From positions 1 to 39,039 of the IMG/VR virus record IMGVR_UViG_3300032287_001305: a stretch of 39,039 nt of DNA; one strand, written 5' to 3'. A program made the position numbers and the translations under genes. Under the pieces are notes generated by a model, which made no database searches, was not told the origin of the DNA, and saw only the letters and a list, made by a program, of their open reading frames with translations. Below, piece after piece: positions 22,052 to 31,245 of this stretch. Numbering within the stretch: position 1 is the stretch's first letter; each line of letters begins with the position of its first letter. The DNA is from a virus.

Positions 22052-22897
22052 ATGGGATTTCTAACAGACGTTATTGATAAGTTTACTGGCGTAAGTGCAG
22101 CTAAAGAAGCAGGTCAGGCCAACATCGAAGCTGCACGTATAGCAGCAGAGAGTGCTAAGTTTAAACCATACAGCCTGACAACAGGCTTTGGTAAGGGCTT
22201 CTTTGATACAGAGAAAGGCACAGCTGGTTATGAAATTGATCCAAGGCTTGCTGCCTTTAGAGATCAGCTTTATGGGCAGGCAGAACAAACACTAGCACAG
22301 CTAGGCAGTACCAACCCACAGGCTGAAGCTGCTAAGTATGTTGAACAACAGATGGGACTTTTGCAGCCTACAAGAGCAGCAGAAGATGTTACGAATAGAC
22401 TGAACGCTTTAGGTTCTGGTCGTATTGGTCTTGGTGTTTCAGGTGGCTATGTTGGTGGTGGAGAAGGCTTGCTCAATCCAGATCAGTTTGCTACACAGCT
22501 TGCACGTGAAAGAGCCAATGCTCAAATTGCAGCAGCAGGTACTGAGTATGGACAGAACATCTATGACAAGATGTTGTCTAGAGGAACAGGTATGCTTCAG
22601 ACAGGTTTGGGTATTGAAGAGCAAGGAATGAAGCCATTGACGCTTGGTGCTGACATTGGTAACAGAGCTGCAATCTCTGGTGCTCAGGCTGGTAACATGT
22701 TGCTGCAAGGTGGACAAGCAGCTGCCAATGCCAACTTAGCTGGTGGTATTTCACAGGCTAGATTCTTGCAGAATGCTGTTGGTGGTGCTGCCAATCTAGA
22801 CTATACAAAGTTTAAGAATCCGTTCAGTGGCATGTTCACTTCTGGTGGTGATTATGGCATGGGTTCTGACACTGCTAAACTAATTGGTCTTAGTTAA
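22052..22897 (+). CDS. Internal virion protein candidate, 281 aa
   Basis: An Ala/Gly-rich helical protein (MGFLTDVIDKFTGVSAAKEA; later QANIEAARIAAESAKFKPYS). It is the first of four consecutive large genes after the tail genes, the usual place of podophage ejection proteins. The glycine-rich stretch at about residues 125-145 (GSGRIGLGVSGGYVGGGEG) may be flexible. No catalytic motif is visible. TAAGGAAACGAT precedes the ATG. Confidence 0.7.
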   Translation: MGFLTDVIDKFTGVSAAKEAGQANIEAARIAAESAKFKPYSLTTGFGKGFFDTEKGTAGYEIDPRLAAFRDQLYGQAEQTLAQLGSTNPQAEAAKYVEQQMGLLQPTRAAEDVTNRLNALGSGRIGLGVSGGYVGGGEGLLNPDQFATQLARERANAQIAAAGTEYGQNIYDKMLSRGTGMLQTGLGIEEQGMKPLTLGADIGNRAAISGAQAGNMLLQGGQAAANANLAGGISQARFLQNAVGGAANLDYTKFKNPFSGMFTSGGDYGMGSDTAKLIGLS

Positions 22898-22906
22898 GGA
22901 AATAAT

Positions 22907-23770
22907 ATGGCAAGCGATGTAATGACACTATTTAATATGCCCACTCAACAGCAGTTGGGTCAACGCTACCTTGAGAGTCAGATGACTAGCCCTGCACAGA
23001 TGGGTAATCAAGGGCTGCTGCAACAAGTTGCTTCCTTGGGTGGCAATGCTGGTGCTGTAGCAGGCTATGCTGGTGGACGTTTGTTTGGTGGTGCTACACC
23101 AGAGCAAATCAGGGCCAAAGGCATTGAAGAAGCTATGATGAAGGTGCAAGGCTTAGGACTCAAAAGCGATGCTGATATGTATTCAGCCTTGTCTAAAGAG
23201 CTGGCTGCACGTGGCTTAACACAAGATGCTTTCTTGGCTAACAAAGAAGCACGTACAGCTATGCGTGAAGAGCAAGTGCTTAAGAAGGGCGGTGTTGATA
23301 TTGAATTAGCTAACACTCAACTTATTAAAGCTAAACAAGACATGCTTACTCTTGAACAACGTATTGCACAGAGTACAGACCCTGAAGAGAAGAAGGGACT
23401 CATGCGTGATCTGGAGGCTAAAGGATTGGAAGTTAAGAAGACTCAATCTTATATTGACTACCATGAGAAGATGGCTAAGGCTGCTCTGATGAATGCTGAA
23501 GCAAACAAGAACAGAGCTGGTGCTGCTGCTGAAGGTGAGAAGTTCACCATCCCAGTGTACGCTCCCGGCATTGTCCCCGGTACACGTGGTGACATCATTG
23601 GTAGACAGAACAAGCTTGGTCAAGTGATGGGTAACGATGGTGCTATTTATAACAGCGTCAATGAACTCAATGCAGCTAGAGGAGCAGGAACAGGTAGTCC
23701 TATACCAGATAGTGTTATTGTTAAACCGCCTAAAACACCAACTAAACCACTCTCTGCATTCGGAGGTTAA
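22907..23770 (+). CDS. Internal virion protein candidate, 287 aa
   Basis: The protein begins MASDVMTLFNMPTQQQLGQR, has an Ala/Gly-rich zone (AGAVAGYAGGRLFGG, about 45-62), long charged helices in the middle (KAKQDMLTLEQRIAQSTDPE) and an extended Pro-rich tail. This resembles the middle-sized ejection proteins of podophages that travel with the DNA. It is nine bases after the previous gene and abuts the next one. Confidence 0.65.
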   Translation: MASDVMTLFNMPTQQQLGQRYLESQMTSPAQMGNQGLLQQVASLGGNAGAVAGYAGGRLFGGATPEQIRAKGIEEAMMKVQGLGLKSDADMYSALSKELAARGLTQDAFLANKEARTAMREEQVLKKGGVDIELANTQLIKAKQDMLTLEQRIAQSTDPEEKKGLMRDLEAKGLEVKKTQSYIDYHEKMAKAALMNAEANKNRAGAAAEGEKFTIPVYAPGIVPGTRGDIIGRQNKLGQVMGNDGAIYNSVNELNAARGAGTGSPIPDSVIVKPPKTPTKPLSAFGG

Positions 23771-25828
23771 ATGGCTGAACTCATGCTCAGCCCAGAAGAG
23801 CAAGTGATGTCATCAGTGGGGTCTAGAGGAGTAGAACCTACTGGTGGCTTTGATCTTACTGGAGCTTTACAAGAAGGCTATTCTCCTGCACAAATTGCTG
23901 ACTACTTAGCCAGCAAGAAAAGCTTTGATGTTGCAGGAGCTAGAGCTGAAGGATATACAGACCAACAAATCTTAGCACACCTTACAGGCAACACTGCCTT
24001 CTCTGCTGGTGTTAAACGTTTTGTTGAGAGTGCTGGTAGCAGCATCAAGGGCATTGCTCAAATGGCTGGCGCTGCTGATACAGAACGTCTACGTGCTGAA
24101 AGACAAGCAGCAGAGATTGCTTCTGCTAACAACCCATACATTGGTGGCACAGCTGAGTTTGCTGGAGCCATTGCTGACCCTATTAACCTGCCTGCTATGG
24201 CTCTTGCTCCATTACGTGGGGCTACACTCGTTGGTACTATGGCTAGACAGGGCGCTGCACAAGGCGCTCTTGGTGGCTTCCTAGAGCCTGTTCTCAAGGA
24301 AGGTGCTAACACTGGCTTCTTCTCTGCTGATCGTGCTAAGGGAGCTGCCGTAGGCACAGCTGCTGGCTTTGCTCTGGGTGGTGTGCTTGGTAAGGGAGCT
24401 GAGTCTCTTGTTAATTATTTAACCAAGAAGGCTGAGGTTCCTCTGTCTGACATTCCCCAAGGAAAGCAGGCTACAGATGCTGCCTTGTCAGATGTTGCTA
24501 AAGCAATTGATGAGCCAGTGACTAACGAGCGTGTGTTCAGAGATGCACAGTATGATTATAAACCTCTGTCTGTCTTAGAGAAAACTCTGATTGATCAACG
24601 CATTGCTGCTCTTGAGGGAGACATTGTAAAGCTATCAGAAGAAAGAACAAGGGTTGACACTACAGAGACAGCAGAGAAACAAGTTGCTTCTTTGTTGCAA
24701 GGAGAGACCAAAGCTCCAGTGCAGACAGCTGATAACTTGCCATCAAAGATGACAGGCTTGGTGTCTCCCACTAAAGCTCAACCAACTAAACAAACACCAG
24801 CCTTGTTCCAAGGAAAGAAGGTTGTTGATGTTAAGGAAGCACCACAGGTTGCTTCTTTGTTCAAGGGATATTCACTAGACACTGATCTCAAGGCTAAGCA
24901 AGCAGAGGTTGATGCTCTCAAGGCTAAGCTTGTTCAAGACCAAGAGATAAAGCTGAGACAAGTTACTGGCAAGTTACCTGAGCCTCTGGTGCAGGTGGAA
25001 ACAAAGACAGCTCCTCGCTTTGCTGAGCAACCAGTGATTACCAGAGAGGGAGAAGTTCCTCCTGCTGCATTGTCTCCTCCTCCTAGAGCCAGTGTTGTTT
25101 CTACACAACAAGTGACACCAGAGGTGCAGGCTGTCTTAGAGCGTAATGGCTTTAGGACAATGGAAGAAGCTAATGCTGCCTTGGGAAAGAGTCCATTAGA
25201 TAGGGCAGGCATGGCTGGCTCAGTGGGTTCTATGCGTACTGACCCCTACTTGAAGCTGGCTGGTGATGTTCCCTTTGAGACCAACCCAGAGAAGGTGTTC
25301 AATCCTGCCTATCGTGGACGTATTGACGCAGACCCTGTGTCTGTTGATGCTGCCATCAATGACATGCACATGAAGGCTGTGGCTGCTACAGGCAGAGCAG
25401 GCAGAGACCTACGTGGCAGAGGACGTATGGGTGGTAGCCTTGAAGCTACAGCTACATTGGGCGAGAAGCAAGCAGCACGTATGACAGCAGAAGAAGGTGG
25501 AGTTCTTGATTGGGCCTTGCTGAATGCTGACAAGAGCTGGAACAGAGAAGAGCTGGCAGCGTTTATGCCTCAATATAAAGAAGCTCAGGCTTTCCTTGGT
25601 GCTCAGATTGATGAGTATAACAGACTGAGAAGCCTTGGTCAACTGACACCAGAAGCTGAGCAAACAATCATGCATCGTTCACAGGTTCCTCTGGGTGTTA
25701 TGTCCATCTTCCAAGGACAAAGAACTAAAGCAGCTGATCAATTGAATGCTTTTAAACTAGCGTATAATAGTATTAGTCAAGGGAAAGAAGTAAAAGGATT
25801 TGCTACTCCCGGACGTACTTGTTTATAA
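23771..25828 (+). CDS. Large internal virion (ejection) protein, 685 aa
   Basis: A repeat pattern in the N-terminus (GALQEGYSPAQIADYLASKK and GARAEGYTDQQILAHLTGN, about 30-70) resembles short helical modules seen in phage ejection and polyvalent proteins. An Ala/Gly-rich hydrophobic zone follows (about 120-215: IADPINLPAMALAPLRGATL and GTAAGFALGGVLG) that could enter a membrane, then Lys/Gln-rich helices. It ends GFATPGRTCL. The next large gene follows by eight bases, and the pair may act together in DNA entry. An 18-bp repeat motif lies inside at 24961. Confidence 0.7.
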   Translation: MAELMLSPEEQVMSSVGSRGVEPTGGFDLTGALQEGYSPAQIADYLASKKSFDVAGARAEGYTDQQILAHLTGNTAFSAGVKRFVESAGSSIKGIAQMAGAADTERLRAERQAAEIASANNPYIGGTAEFAGAIADPINLPAMALAPLRGATLVGTMARQGAAQGALGGFLEPVLKEGANTGFFSADRAKGAAVGTAAGFALGGVLGKGAESLVNYLTKKAEVPLSDIPQGKQATDAALSDVAKAIDEPVTNERVFRDAQYDYKPLSVLEKTLIDQRIAALEGDIVKLSEERTRVDTTETAEKQVASLLQGETKAPVQTADNLPSKMTGLVSPTKAQPTKQTPALFQGKKVVDVKEAPQVASLFKGYSLDTDLKAKQAEVDALKAKLVQDQEIKLRQVTGKLPEPLVQVETKTAPRFAEQPVITREGEVPPAALSPPPRASVVSTQQVTPEVQAVLERNGFRTMEEANAALGKSPLDRAGMAGSVGSMRTDPYLKLAGDVPFETNPEKVFNPAYRGRIDADPVSVDAAINDMHMKAVAATGRAGRDLRGRGRMGGSLEATATLGEKQAARMTAEEGGVLDWALLNADKSWNREELAAFMPQYKEAQAFLGAQIDEYNRLRSLGQLTPEAEQTIMHRSQVPLGVMSIFQGQRTKAADQLNAFKLAYNSISQGKEVKGFATPGRTCL
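24961..24978. repeat. 18-bp bipartite motif, site 3 (in coding sequence)
   Basis: AGTTACTGGCAAGTTACC lies inside the 685-aa ejection protein gene, encoding part of RQVTGKLP. It is the only copy in the rightward arm, so it may be chance or a roadblock or packaging-type site. Confidence 0.55.
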
Positions 25829-25836
25829 GGAAAGAC

Positions 25837-27795
25837 ATGGCATACACAGAAGCATGTGCTGTCTGGTTCAGAGAACTAGCAGACAAGAAAGCACTCATTG
25901 ATAAGTTTGAAGACCTCACACCACAACAGAAGGCCAATCTATTAGCTGAGATACAAACAAAGATGGCAAAGGAACCACACATTGCTGGTCGTATTGCCTC
26001 TGAATATGTAGTGAATAGCTATGTATCAGGCCCCGGAACTATTTCTGTTAACGTATTATCTGCTGGTACAAACATGTTCTTGCAGCCGTTGCTTAGAGAA
26101 ATCGAAGCAGCACTACCTAGAAGCCTCAGCAAGAGCGATAAAATCACTGGTGAAGGGGTAGCTATGTTGAGGGGCATTATGCAGGGCTTTAGCGAGGCTA
26201 TGGCCTTTGCTAAGCAGGGCTTTGTTAATGGTAGACCCCTTGATATTAACATGTCTGCTCAGGCTATGGGCATGACAGATGCTAAGTTCCAGAAGTTCAT
26301 CAATGAAAACTTCATCTCAGCAGAAAGAGCAGAGATGCTTAAGGCTGATCTGTATGATATTAACAATAAGGCTATTGGTGGAACCCTTGGTGAAGTTGTT
26401 CGTATGCCTACACGTGTGGGTATCTTCATTGATGAGTTTAACAAGGCTGTCTTTAGACGCATGGAATTTAATGCAATTGCCTATAGAGAAGCTGCACGTA
26501 TGGCTAAGCAGACAGGCGGTGATGCTGGTGAGATTTATACAAAGCTTACCAAAGACAGGCTCACTGTGGACAACTGGCAACAACAGCTGACAGAGAAGCT
26601 TGGCGGTAACAACCTATGGAACGTACAAAACTTCGCTAAAGAAGCTGTGTTCCAAGAGAAGCTGACAGGTGTAGCACAAGCAGCTGCTCAGTTCAGAGCC
26701 AAACATCCATTGTCTGCTCTCATTGTACCCTTTATTAAAACCCCATACAACATCCTTAAAGAAGGTGTGTCTTATATTCCCGGCATTGGCTTGGCAGGTA
26801 AGAAAGAGATTGGTAATACAGGCAAGTTTGACTTCGCTATGAACATGCCTGAGCAGCGAGGTAAGCTCATTGCTAAGCAGGCCCTTGGTATTGGTGCTGC
26901 CATTGCATTGGATGCTGCTGTTAATCAAGGACTGATTACAGGCTCTGACCCCAAGGATGGCAGACCTAAGTTCTCTATGAAGGTGGGCGATCAGTGGGTG
27001 AATTATCAACGTGTTGAGCCATTAGCTACAGTGTTTGGTATGGCTGTTGATGCTTCGTCTATTCTCAAGGAATACAGCGAGAACAAAAACCCAGATAAGA
27101 ATGCACAAGACTTCTTGTTGGCCTATGCTTCTGCTGTTAAGAATAACATTCTTGAGAAGAGTTTTATGGAAGGCTTGAGCAAGGCTTTGTTTGCTATGTA
27201 TGACCCAGAGAGACACGGCGGTGGCTTCTTTGCTCAGTATGCTAATGCTCTTGTACCAGCCATTGCAGCCACAACAGCTAAGGTGTTAGACCCAACAGAG
27301 CGTGAAGCTATGACGTTCATGGAGAAGGCACAGAGCCGTATTCCCGGTATGCGTGAAGAGCTGCCTGTTAAATATACAAAGACAGGTGAGCCAGAGCAGA
27401 CAAGCTTGTCTAATGCTTTGATTGGTATTAAGGTGACTACACCTACAGCCATTGAGAAGAAGCTTGAAGAGATTGGTGTAGAGATTAACGGAGCCAACAA
27501 GAAGATTGGTGGTGTTGAACTAGATAGCACACAATATTCTAGATATAAACAACTGTCAGGTGGCATACTAGCTAACAGCTTGAGTCAGGTGTTTAACAAT
27601 CCACAGTTTGAGAAGATGGATAAATATCAAAAGGAAGTTACAGTGCAGAAGATTGTCAGTATGTCACGCAGTGCAGCTACTAAGCAGCTCACTATGGAAC
27701 TATACAAAGACAATCCAGACTTTGCAAGGCAATGGTACAACGCCTACCTTGAGAAGTATGGAGCACAAGAAGCTGTCGGATATAGACAGAAATAA
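25837..27795 (+). CDS. Large internal virion protein, 652 aa
   Basis: The last gene of the rightward arm. It begins MAYTEACAVWFRELADKKAL and is mainly helical, with SEYVVNSYVSGPGTISVNVL, RMPTRVGIFIDEFNKAVFRR and a hydrophobic GKLIAKQALGIGAAIALDAA segment (about 340-365). These patterns resemble large ejection or polyvalent proteins of podophages. An in-frame TTG at 25819 is ignored because AAGGAAAGAC directly precedes the ATG. A strong terminator follows within two bases. Confidence 0.75.
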   Translation: MAYTEACAVWFRELADKKALIDKFEDLTPQQKANLLAEIQTKMAKEPHIAGRIASEYVVNSYVSGPGTISVNVLSAGTNMFLQPLLREIEAALPRSLSKSDKITGEGVAMLRGIMQGFSEAMAFAKQGFVNGRPLDINMSAQAMGMTDAKFQKFINENFISAERAEMLKADLYDINNKAIGGTLGEVVRMPTRVGIFIDEFNKAVFRRMEFNAIAYREAARMAKQTGGDAGEIYTKLTKDRLTVDNWQQQLTEKLGGNNLWNVQNFAKEAVFQEKLTGVAQAAAQFRAKHPLSALIVPFIKTPYNILKEGVSYIPGIGLAGKKEIGNTGKFDFAMNMPEQRGKLIAKQALGIGAAIALDAAVNQGLITGSDPKDGRPKFSMKVGDQWVNYQRVEPLATVFGMAVDASSILKEYSENKNPDKNAQDFLLAYASAVKNNILEKSFMEGLSKALFAMYDPERHGGGFFAQYANALVPAIAATTAKVLDPTEREAMTFMEKAQSRIPGMREELPVKYTKTGEPEQTSLSNALIGIKVTTPTAIEKKLEEIGVEINGANKKIGGVELDSTQYSRYKQLSGGILANSLSQVFNNPQFEKMDKYQKEVTVQKIVSMSRSAATKQLTMELYKDNPDFARQWYNAYLEKYGAQEAVGYRQK

Positions 27796-27796
27796 A

Positions 27797-27825
27797 AAAG
27801 GGGACTTTAATAGTCCCCTTTCTTT
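27797..27825. terminator. Bidirectional intrinsic terminator between the two arms
   Basis: AAAGGGGACT (27797-27806) and AGTCCCCTTT (27812-27821) form a perfect 10-bp stem with a 5-base loop. It has an A-run on the left and CTTTTT on the right, so it works for both strands. It lies between convergent gene arms. Confidence 0.92.
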
Positions 27826-28002
27826 TTACTCTAGATCAAAGAAGTCTCCGATATAGATCACTAGGAATGGTAGCTTGATAAGTACACCAGCGAAGGCAAC
27901 AAAGTCTTCATCATCTTCCTTCTCTCCTTGAACAATGTGGCATATGTCCTCATTGTATTCAATATCAAAACCAATTCCCTGTCGCAGTTTAATTACTAGC
28001 AT
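27826..28002 (-). CDS. Hypothetical 58-aa protein
   Basis: The ORF reads MLVIKLRQGIGFDIEYNEDI, CHIVQGEKEDDEDFVAFAGV, LIKLPFLVIYIGDFFDLE. A TTG start at 28017 is possible, but the ATG at 28002 has GGAGG eight bases upstream. It is the last gene of the leftward arm, ending next to the shared terminator. No family is recognised. The 75 bases between it and the ribonucleotide reductase gene show no gene. Confidence 0.6.
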   Translation of the reverse strand: MLVIKLRQGIGFDIEYNEDICHIVQGEKEDDEDFVAFAGVLIKLPFLVIYIGDFFDLE

Positions 28003-28077
28003 TACCAATGCCTCCAAGCGTTAGCTATTATGTGTAAGCAGGTGATCATCTCGACCACCCGCATAAGCACGTTGACG

Positions 28078-29979
28078 TTAAATTTCACACACACCCGCTG
28101 TACAAGCCAGCATCTGAGTTCCTTCAACATTATCATCCACCTCAATCAAACTATCCCAATCAATAGTGGCTGGTGTTGTAGCCAACAGAGCTTCATATTG
28201 TTCCTTAGTGCAGTCTTCATAGGGAGCTTGACGATAGCTGCCACCATCATAAGGCAAGAAGGATACACCAGACATCTCGTCAAAGTATTTCCATACGAAA
28301 GCACCAACTTCAGGCCACTCATGTTCAGAGACAGAGATGGTGACAGAAGGCTTATGCTCACACCAGTGACGCTGATAGGCCAGCCATAGCTTCAAATGCT
28401 GCAAGGCTGTCAGGTCTTTACGAAGCATAGCACCAGCAGGCGCTCTCTTGGGGAATGTAAACACAACAGTTTGATCAGGCTTCATAACACATGGCTCAGC
28501 TGTTACCCCTGAATCAATCAGATGTTGTGTCAACGGGTCTTTCTTGTCTCCACGAACTCGTCTAAAGTAATACTCAGCGTGACGAGCATGTATCCCAGAT
28601 GCGCTATCTGTAAGTTGAGAAACTGTACCACTAGGTTTAACGCAAGTAATAGCGGCACTAGCAGGAATACCAAGGTGCTCAGCAACAATTGCATTAGTTG
28701 CAACACAAACATTCTTAAGTTCATTTAACAAGTGCTCCAAGCGTGAGTCATCAGGGTTGTTCAACAACGGGTTGTCGAGAATGCCTGTCATTGATACACC
28801 AAGCAAACGCTCTTCTTCTGTGTTCTTCTGCCACACCTTACGTAGATAAGGGAAGTGAGTTAGTGTACTCTGGAATGTACCCAGAATGGTAGCCAAACGT
28901 GCCTTACGTTTCAGGCTGTCAGCTGTGTCATCAGCACGTACAATGATTTCGGAAAGATTACAGAATTGATATGGTCGAAGAATGATTTCAGAACAGGGAT
29001 TAGTCCCGAAATCAAAGTCACTATTGCGTCTTCCATTTTGTTTCACCACCTTCTTAGCTGCTTCACGATTGAAGATACCACGTTCACCACTCTTGCTTTC
29101 ATACAAAGCATTCCATTCCTGCATGAAGATGCCAACATCAGGACGCTCTGTATAGCAGGCACTGTTGTTAGCCAAGGCACGTTGACCATTCTTCTCCCAC
29201 CATGCACCACTCTTAGCATGACGCATACGATCATCAGATAGGTTGGACAAGCTAATCATAGCACTGCGGCGTACACCACCTACGACTACCACCTCACCAA
29301 TCTTACACATAATGTCATGGCACTCAAGGCTGTTGAGCTTACGTCCCTTAGCACCCTTGAATACATTGGATACAAACTGGAACAATTCAACCAATGGCTC
29401 TGGCCCTGAAGCACGACCACCGAAGGTCTTCAGACGAGCACCTTTAGGGCGCACCTTTGATACGTCCCATTTTGGGACTTCGCCTGCATACAACAAGGCA
29501 ATCACCTGACGCAGAGCCTTGGCCCATCCCTCTTTGCTGTCTGACACTACAACAACTGTGTTGCTTTCAAACAACTCTTCTGGAATATCTGGCAACTTCT
29601 GAATGCTTTGACGCTCAACAGAGAAGCCAACACCAGTACCACACAAGAGGATGTACATGGCCTCGTCAAAGGCTTTGGCATCATCAATAGGCAGGTAGCT
29701 ACAGTTGTAACCAGCTGTGTTGTCACGCTCTAAAGCCTTGCCTGCTGTCATCAAGCTACGCATAGAGGGCATCACCTCCATGTTAACAACAGCACTCTCC
29801 AGTTCCTTACGCATTGTGTCACTAAGCGTGTAGTCTTGGTTCTTCTTCAGCTGTGCTGTCATGAAGTCGAAGTAACGACTCACTGTCTCTTCCCACCCCT
29901 CACGGCGTTGCTCACTATCCATGTAACGTGCATATCGACTCTTTGCAATATACTGCTCATAACTTCCCATGTATTTCAT
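28078..29979 (-). CDS. nrdJ: Class II (adenosylcobalamin) ribonucleoside-triphosphate reductase, monomeric type
   Basis: The 633-aa protein has the cysteines of the Lactobacillus-type monomeric reductase: NCSYLPIDD (Cys93), a CGTGVGFSVER region, GTNPCSEI (Cys329), YQFCNLSE (Cys340, eleven residues later as in the known enzyme) and a C-terminal CTAGVC pair (Cys626 and Cys631) that re-reduces the active site. It makes deoxynucleotides for phage DNA and would need cobalamin from the host. It is about 100 residues shorter than the Lactobacillus enzyme. The ATG at 29979 has AAGGAAC upstream and overlaps the 51-aa ORF stop. Confidence 0.92.
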   Translation of the reverse strand: MKYMGSYEQYIAKSRYARYMDSEQRREGWEETVSRYFDFMTAQLKKNQDYTLSDTMRKELESAVVNMEVMPSMRSLMTAGKALERDNTAGYNCSYLPIDDAKAFDEAMYILLCGTGVGFSVERQSIQKLPDIPEELFESNTVVVVSDSKEGWAKALRQVIALLYAGEVPKWDVSKVRPKGARLKTFGGRASGPEPLVELFQFVSNVFKGAKGRKLNSLECHDIMCKIGEVVVVGGVRRSAMISLSNLSDDRMRHAKSGAWWEKNGQRALANNSACYTERPDVGIFMQEWNALYESKSGERGIFNREAAKKVVKQNGRRNSDFDFGTNPCSEIILRPYQFCNLSEIIVRADDTADSLKRKARLATILGTFQSTLTHFPYLRKVWQKNTEEERLLGVSMTGILDNPLLNNPDDSRLEHLLNELKNVCVATNAIVAEHLGIPASAAITCVKPSGTVSQLTDSASGIHARHAEYYFRRVRGDKKDPLTQHLIDSGVTAEPCVMKPDQTVVFTFPKRAPAGAMLRKDLTALQHLKLWLAYQRHWCEHKPSVTISVSEHEWPEVGAFVWKYFDEMSGVSFLPYDGGSYRQAPYEDCTKEQYEALLATTPATIDWDSLIEVDDNVEGTQMLACTAGVCEI

Positions 29980-30131
29980 TCTAGTTCCTTTTCTATTCTA
30001 TCTGCTCTGTCTTCTAATACATCCATAAATCTGTTGACTAGCTCCTCGCTATCAATGTCCAACAGTTCTAATATTGTAACACAATCTTCACGTTTTAGCA
30101 AGTCGGCAATGTCATGAATGGTTAGGCTCAT
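29976..30131 (-). CDS. Small acidic protein coupled to the reductase, 51 aa
   Basis: The ORF reads MSLTIHDIADLLKREDCVTI, LELLDIDSEELVNRFMDVLE, DRADRIEKELE. It fills exactly the gap between the phosphoesterase and reductase genes, overlapping the first by 20 bases and the second by four (ATGA). The pattern LLxxxDxVTxLELLDIxSEELVxRF recalls small proteins encoded beside phage reductases. Function unknown; possibly a helical partner. Confidence 0.75.
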   Translation of the reverse strand: MSLTIHDIADLLKREDCVTILELLDIDSEELVNRFMDVLEDRADRIEKELE

Positions 30132-30885
30132 AGCGTTCCTTCAAGTAGCTGAGGCTAACAGGAAGTTCATCGAATGCTCCATCCTCCACCTCATTAAACA
30201 TCCAGATGCCTGACCAGCTACCATTGGTTTGAGGGGTTAGATAGCCTTCGTCATGGGTGTAGCAGATGCCACCAAACAGCCCTGTCATACGCTTACCATC
30301 AGCCCTACGTGCATAGGCAATGCCTCTGTCCTGTACGTGTCCCATCACACAGCTCATGTGCTTCTTGGACAGCATGAGAGCAGGGCTAGACACTGGCCTA
30401 CCCATTACACCACTAGTAAAGTAATGACAATAGGCAACACCATCAATAACAACTGGCTGCAAGAAAGGATAACATTCAAAGCCATACTCATCCAGCTTGA
30501 AGTCGTGATAGCCAATGAGTCCATCCAACTTCCTGTCTGATTCAATAGCTCTTTGTATACGTTCTTCATGATTGCCCAGCAAGAACACCATACGTGGATT
30601 CCATTGCTTCTCCTTGTTACGTTTAAGACGGGCCTGCTCCTCTTTAATAGGGGCTAGAAGGGCCTGCATACCAGCATGACCAGCCTCTATGTCAGCATGG
30701 TAGGTGCGCCCCTCAAAGCTCTTCTTACCCACATCATAGATGGACAGGCTAGGCATATCCCAATGATCACCAAGGTGGATGATGACATCAGGCTTCTTGT
30801 CTGCTGCATACTTACCAACCCATGTCAGATGATTGAAACTATTGCCGGGCTTACATTGCGTGTCGGGAATAACTAGGTGTCTCAT
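30112..30885 (-). CDS. Calcineurin-like metallophosphoesterase
   Basis: The 257-aa protein has the metal-binding series of this superfamily: IPDTQ near the N-terminus, DVIIHLGDHWD, FLLGNHEERI, and later His residues (YCHYFTSG and MGHVQDRG). Members hydrolyse phosphoesters in nucleic acids, nucleotides or proteins; the phage substrate cannot be told. The gene is coupled to neighbours on both sides by overlaps, within the nucleotide metabolism block. Confidence 0.85.
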   Translation of the reverse strand: MRHLVIPDTQCKPGNSFNHLTWVGKYAADKKPDVIIHLGDHWDMPSLSIYDVGKKSFEGRTYHADIEAGHAGMQALLAPIKEEQARLKRNKEKQWNPRMVFLLGNHEERIQRAIESDRKLDGLIGYHDFKLDEYGFECYPFLQPVVIDGVAYCHYFTSGVMGRPVSSPALMLSKKHMSCVMGHVQDRGIAYARRADGKRMTGLFGGICYTHDEGYLTPQTNGSWSGIWMFNEVEDGAFDELPVSLSYLKERYEPNHS

Positions 30886-31133
30886 TCTGTTTCCATTTTA
30901 TCAAAGAAGTCTGCATGATATGTTTTCCACTCGTACACATCACCACCAAGTAACTTAGTCATTCTATCAACAACACCAATGTAACCAGCACCTTCCAAGA
31001 AGTGCAAGAAATAAGGCAGCATCTTATCCCATGATACATCATCAGACAGATGAACTGTCACCTCTGTATCTTGAACTGGATTAAAACCATCACTCATCTC
31101 TGACATACGCAATGTCAATACTTTCTTTCCCAT
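30882..31133 (-). CDS. Hypothetical protein, 83 aa
   Basis: The protein begins MGKKVLTLRMSEMSDGFNPV and has a conserved-looking core LPYFLHFLEGAGYIGVVDRM. GGAAAG lies close before the ATG and its stop overlaps the phosphoesterase start (ATGA). It is the first coding gene after the tRNA. No family with known function is recognised, though phage proteins with a similar 'FLxFLEGxGYxxV' segment occur. Confidence 0.7.
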   Translation of the reverse strand: MGKKVLTLRMSEMSDGFNPVQDTEVTVHLSDDVSWDKMLPYFLHFLEGAGYIGVVDRMTKLLGGDVYEWKTYHADFFDKMETE

Positions 31134-31148
31134 GTTCTTTCCTTTGTT

Positions 31149-31225
31149 TGGTCTGCCCTAGTGGAATCGAACCACTAACCTACAGCTTAGAAGGCTGTTG
31201 CTCTATCCAGTTGAGCTAAGGGCAG
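31149..31225 (-). tRNA. tRNA-Arg (anticodon TCT)
   Basis: Read leftwards, a complete cloverleaf folds: acceptor CTGCCCT/AGGGCAG, D-stem GCTC/GAGC, anticodon stem ACAGC/GCTGT with loop CTTCTAA (anticodon TCT), variable AGGTT, and T-arm AGTGG-TTCGATT-CCACT. Discriminator A and an encoded CCA follow. It reads AGA, a codon used freely in phage genes here. It lies four bases after the thyX stop codon and next to an 18-bp repeat motif. Confidence 0.95.
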
Positions 31226-31227
31226 GA

Positions 31228-31245
31228 GGTTACTCGCTAGTTACC
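31228..31245. repeat. 18-bp bipartite motif, site 4 (thyX end / tRNA start)
   Basis: GGTTACTCGCTAGTTACC covers the last codons and stop of thyX and ends two bases before the 5' end of the tRNA. It could mark a processing or regulatory point at the tRNA. Confidence 0.75.

Noticed and set aside
25765-25775. TATAAT inside the 685-aa gene as a promoter for the last virion gene
   Set aside because: The only nearby -35-like sequence (TTGAAT) has a 15-base spacer and weak match; likely coding coincidence.
25777-25840. Programmed frameshift joining the two large ejection proteins
   Set aside because: No slippery heptamer in the right frame is seen, and the second gene has its own ribosome site and ATG.
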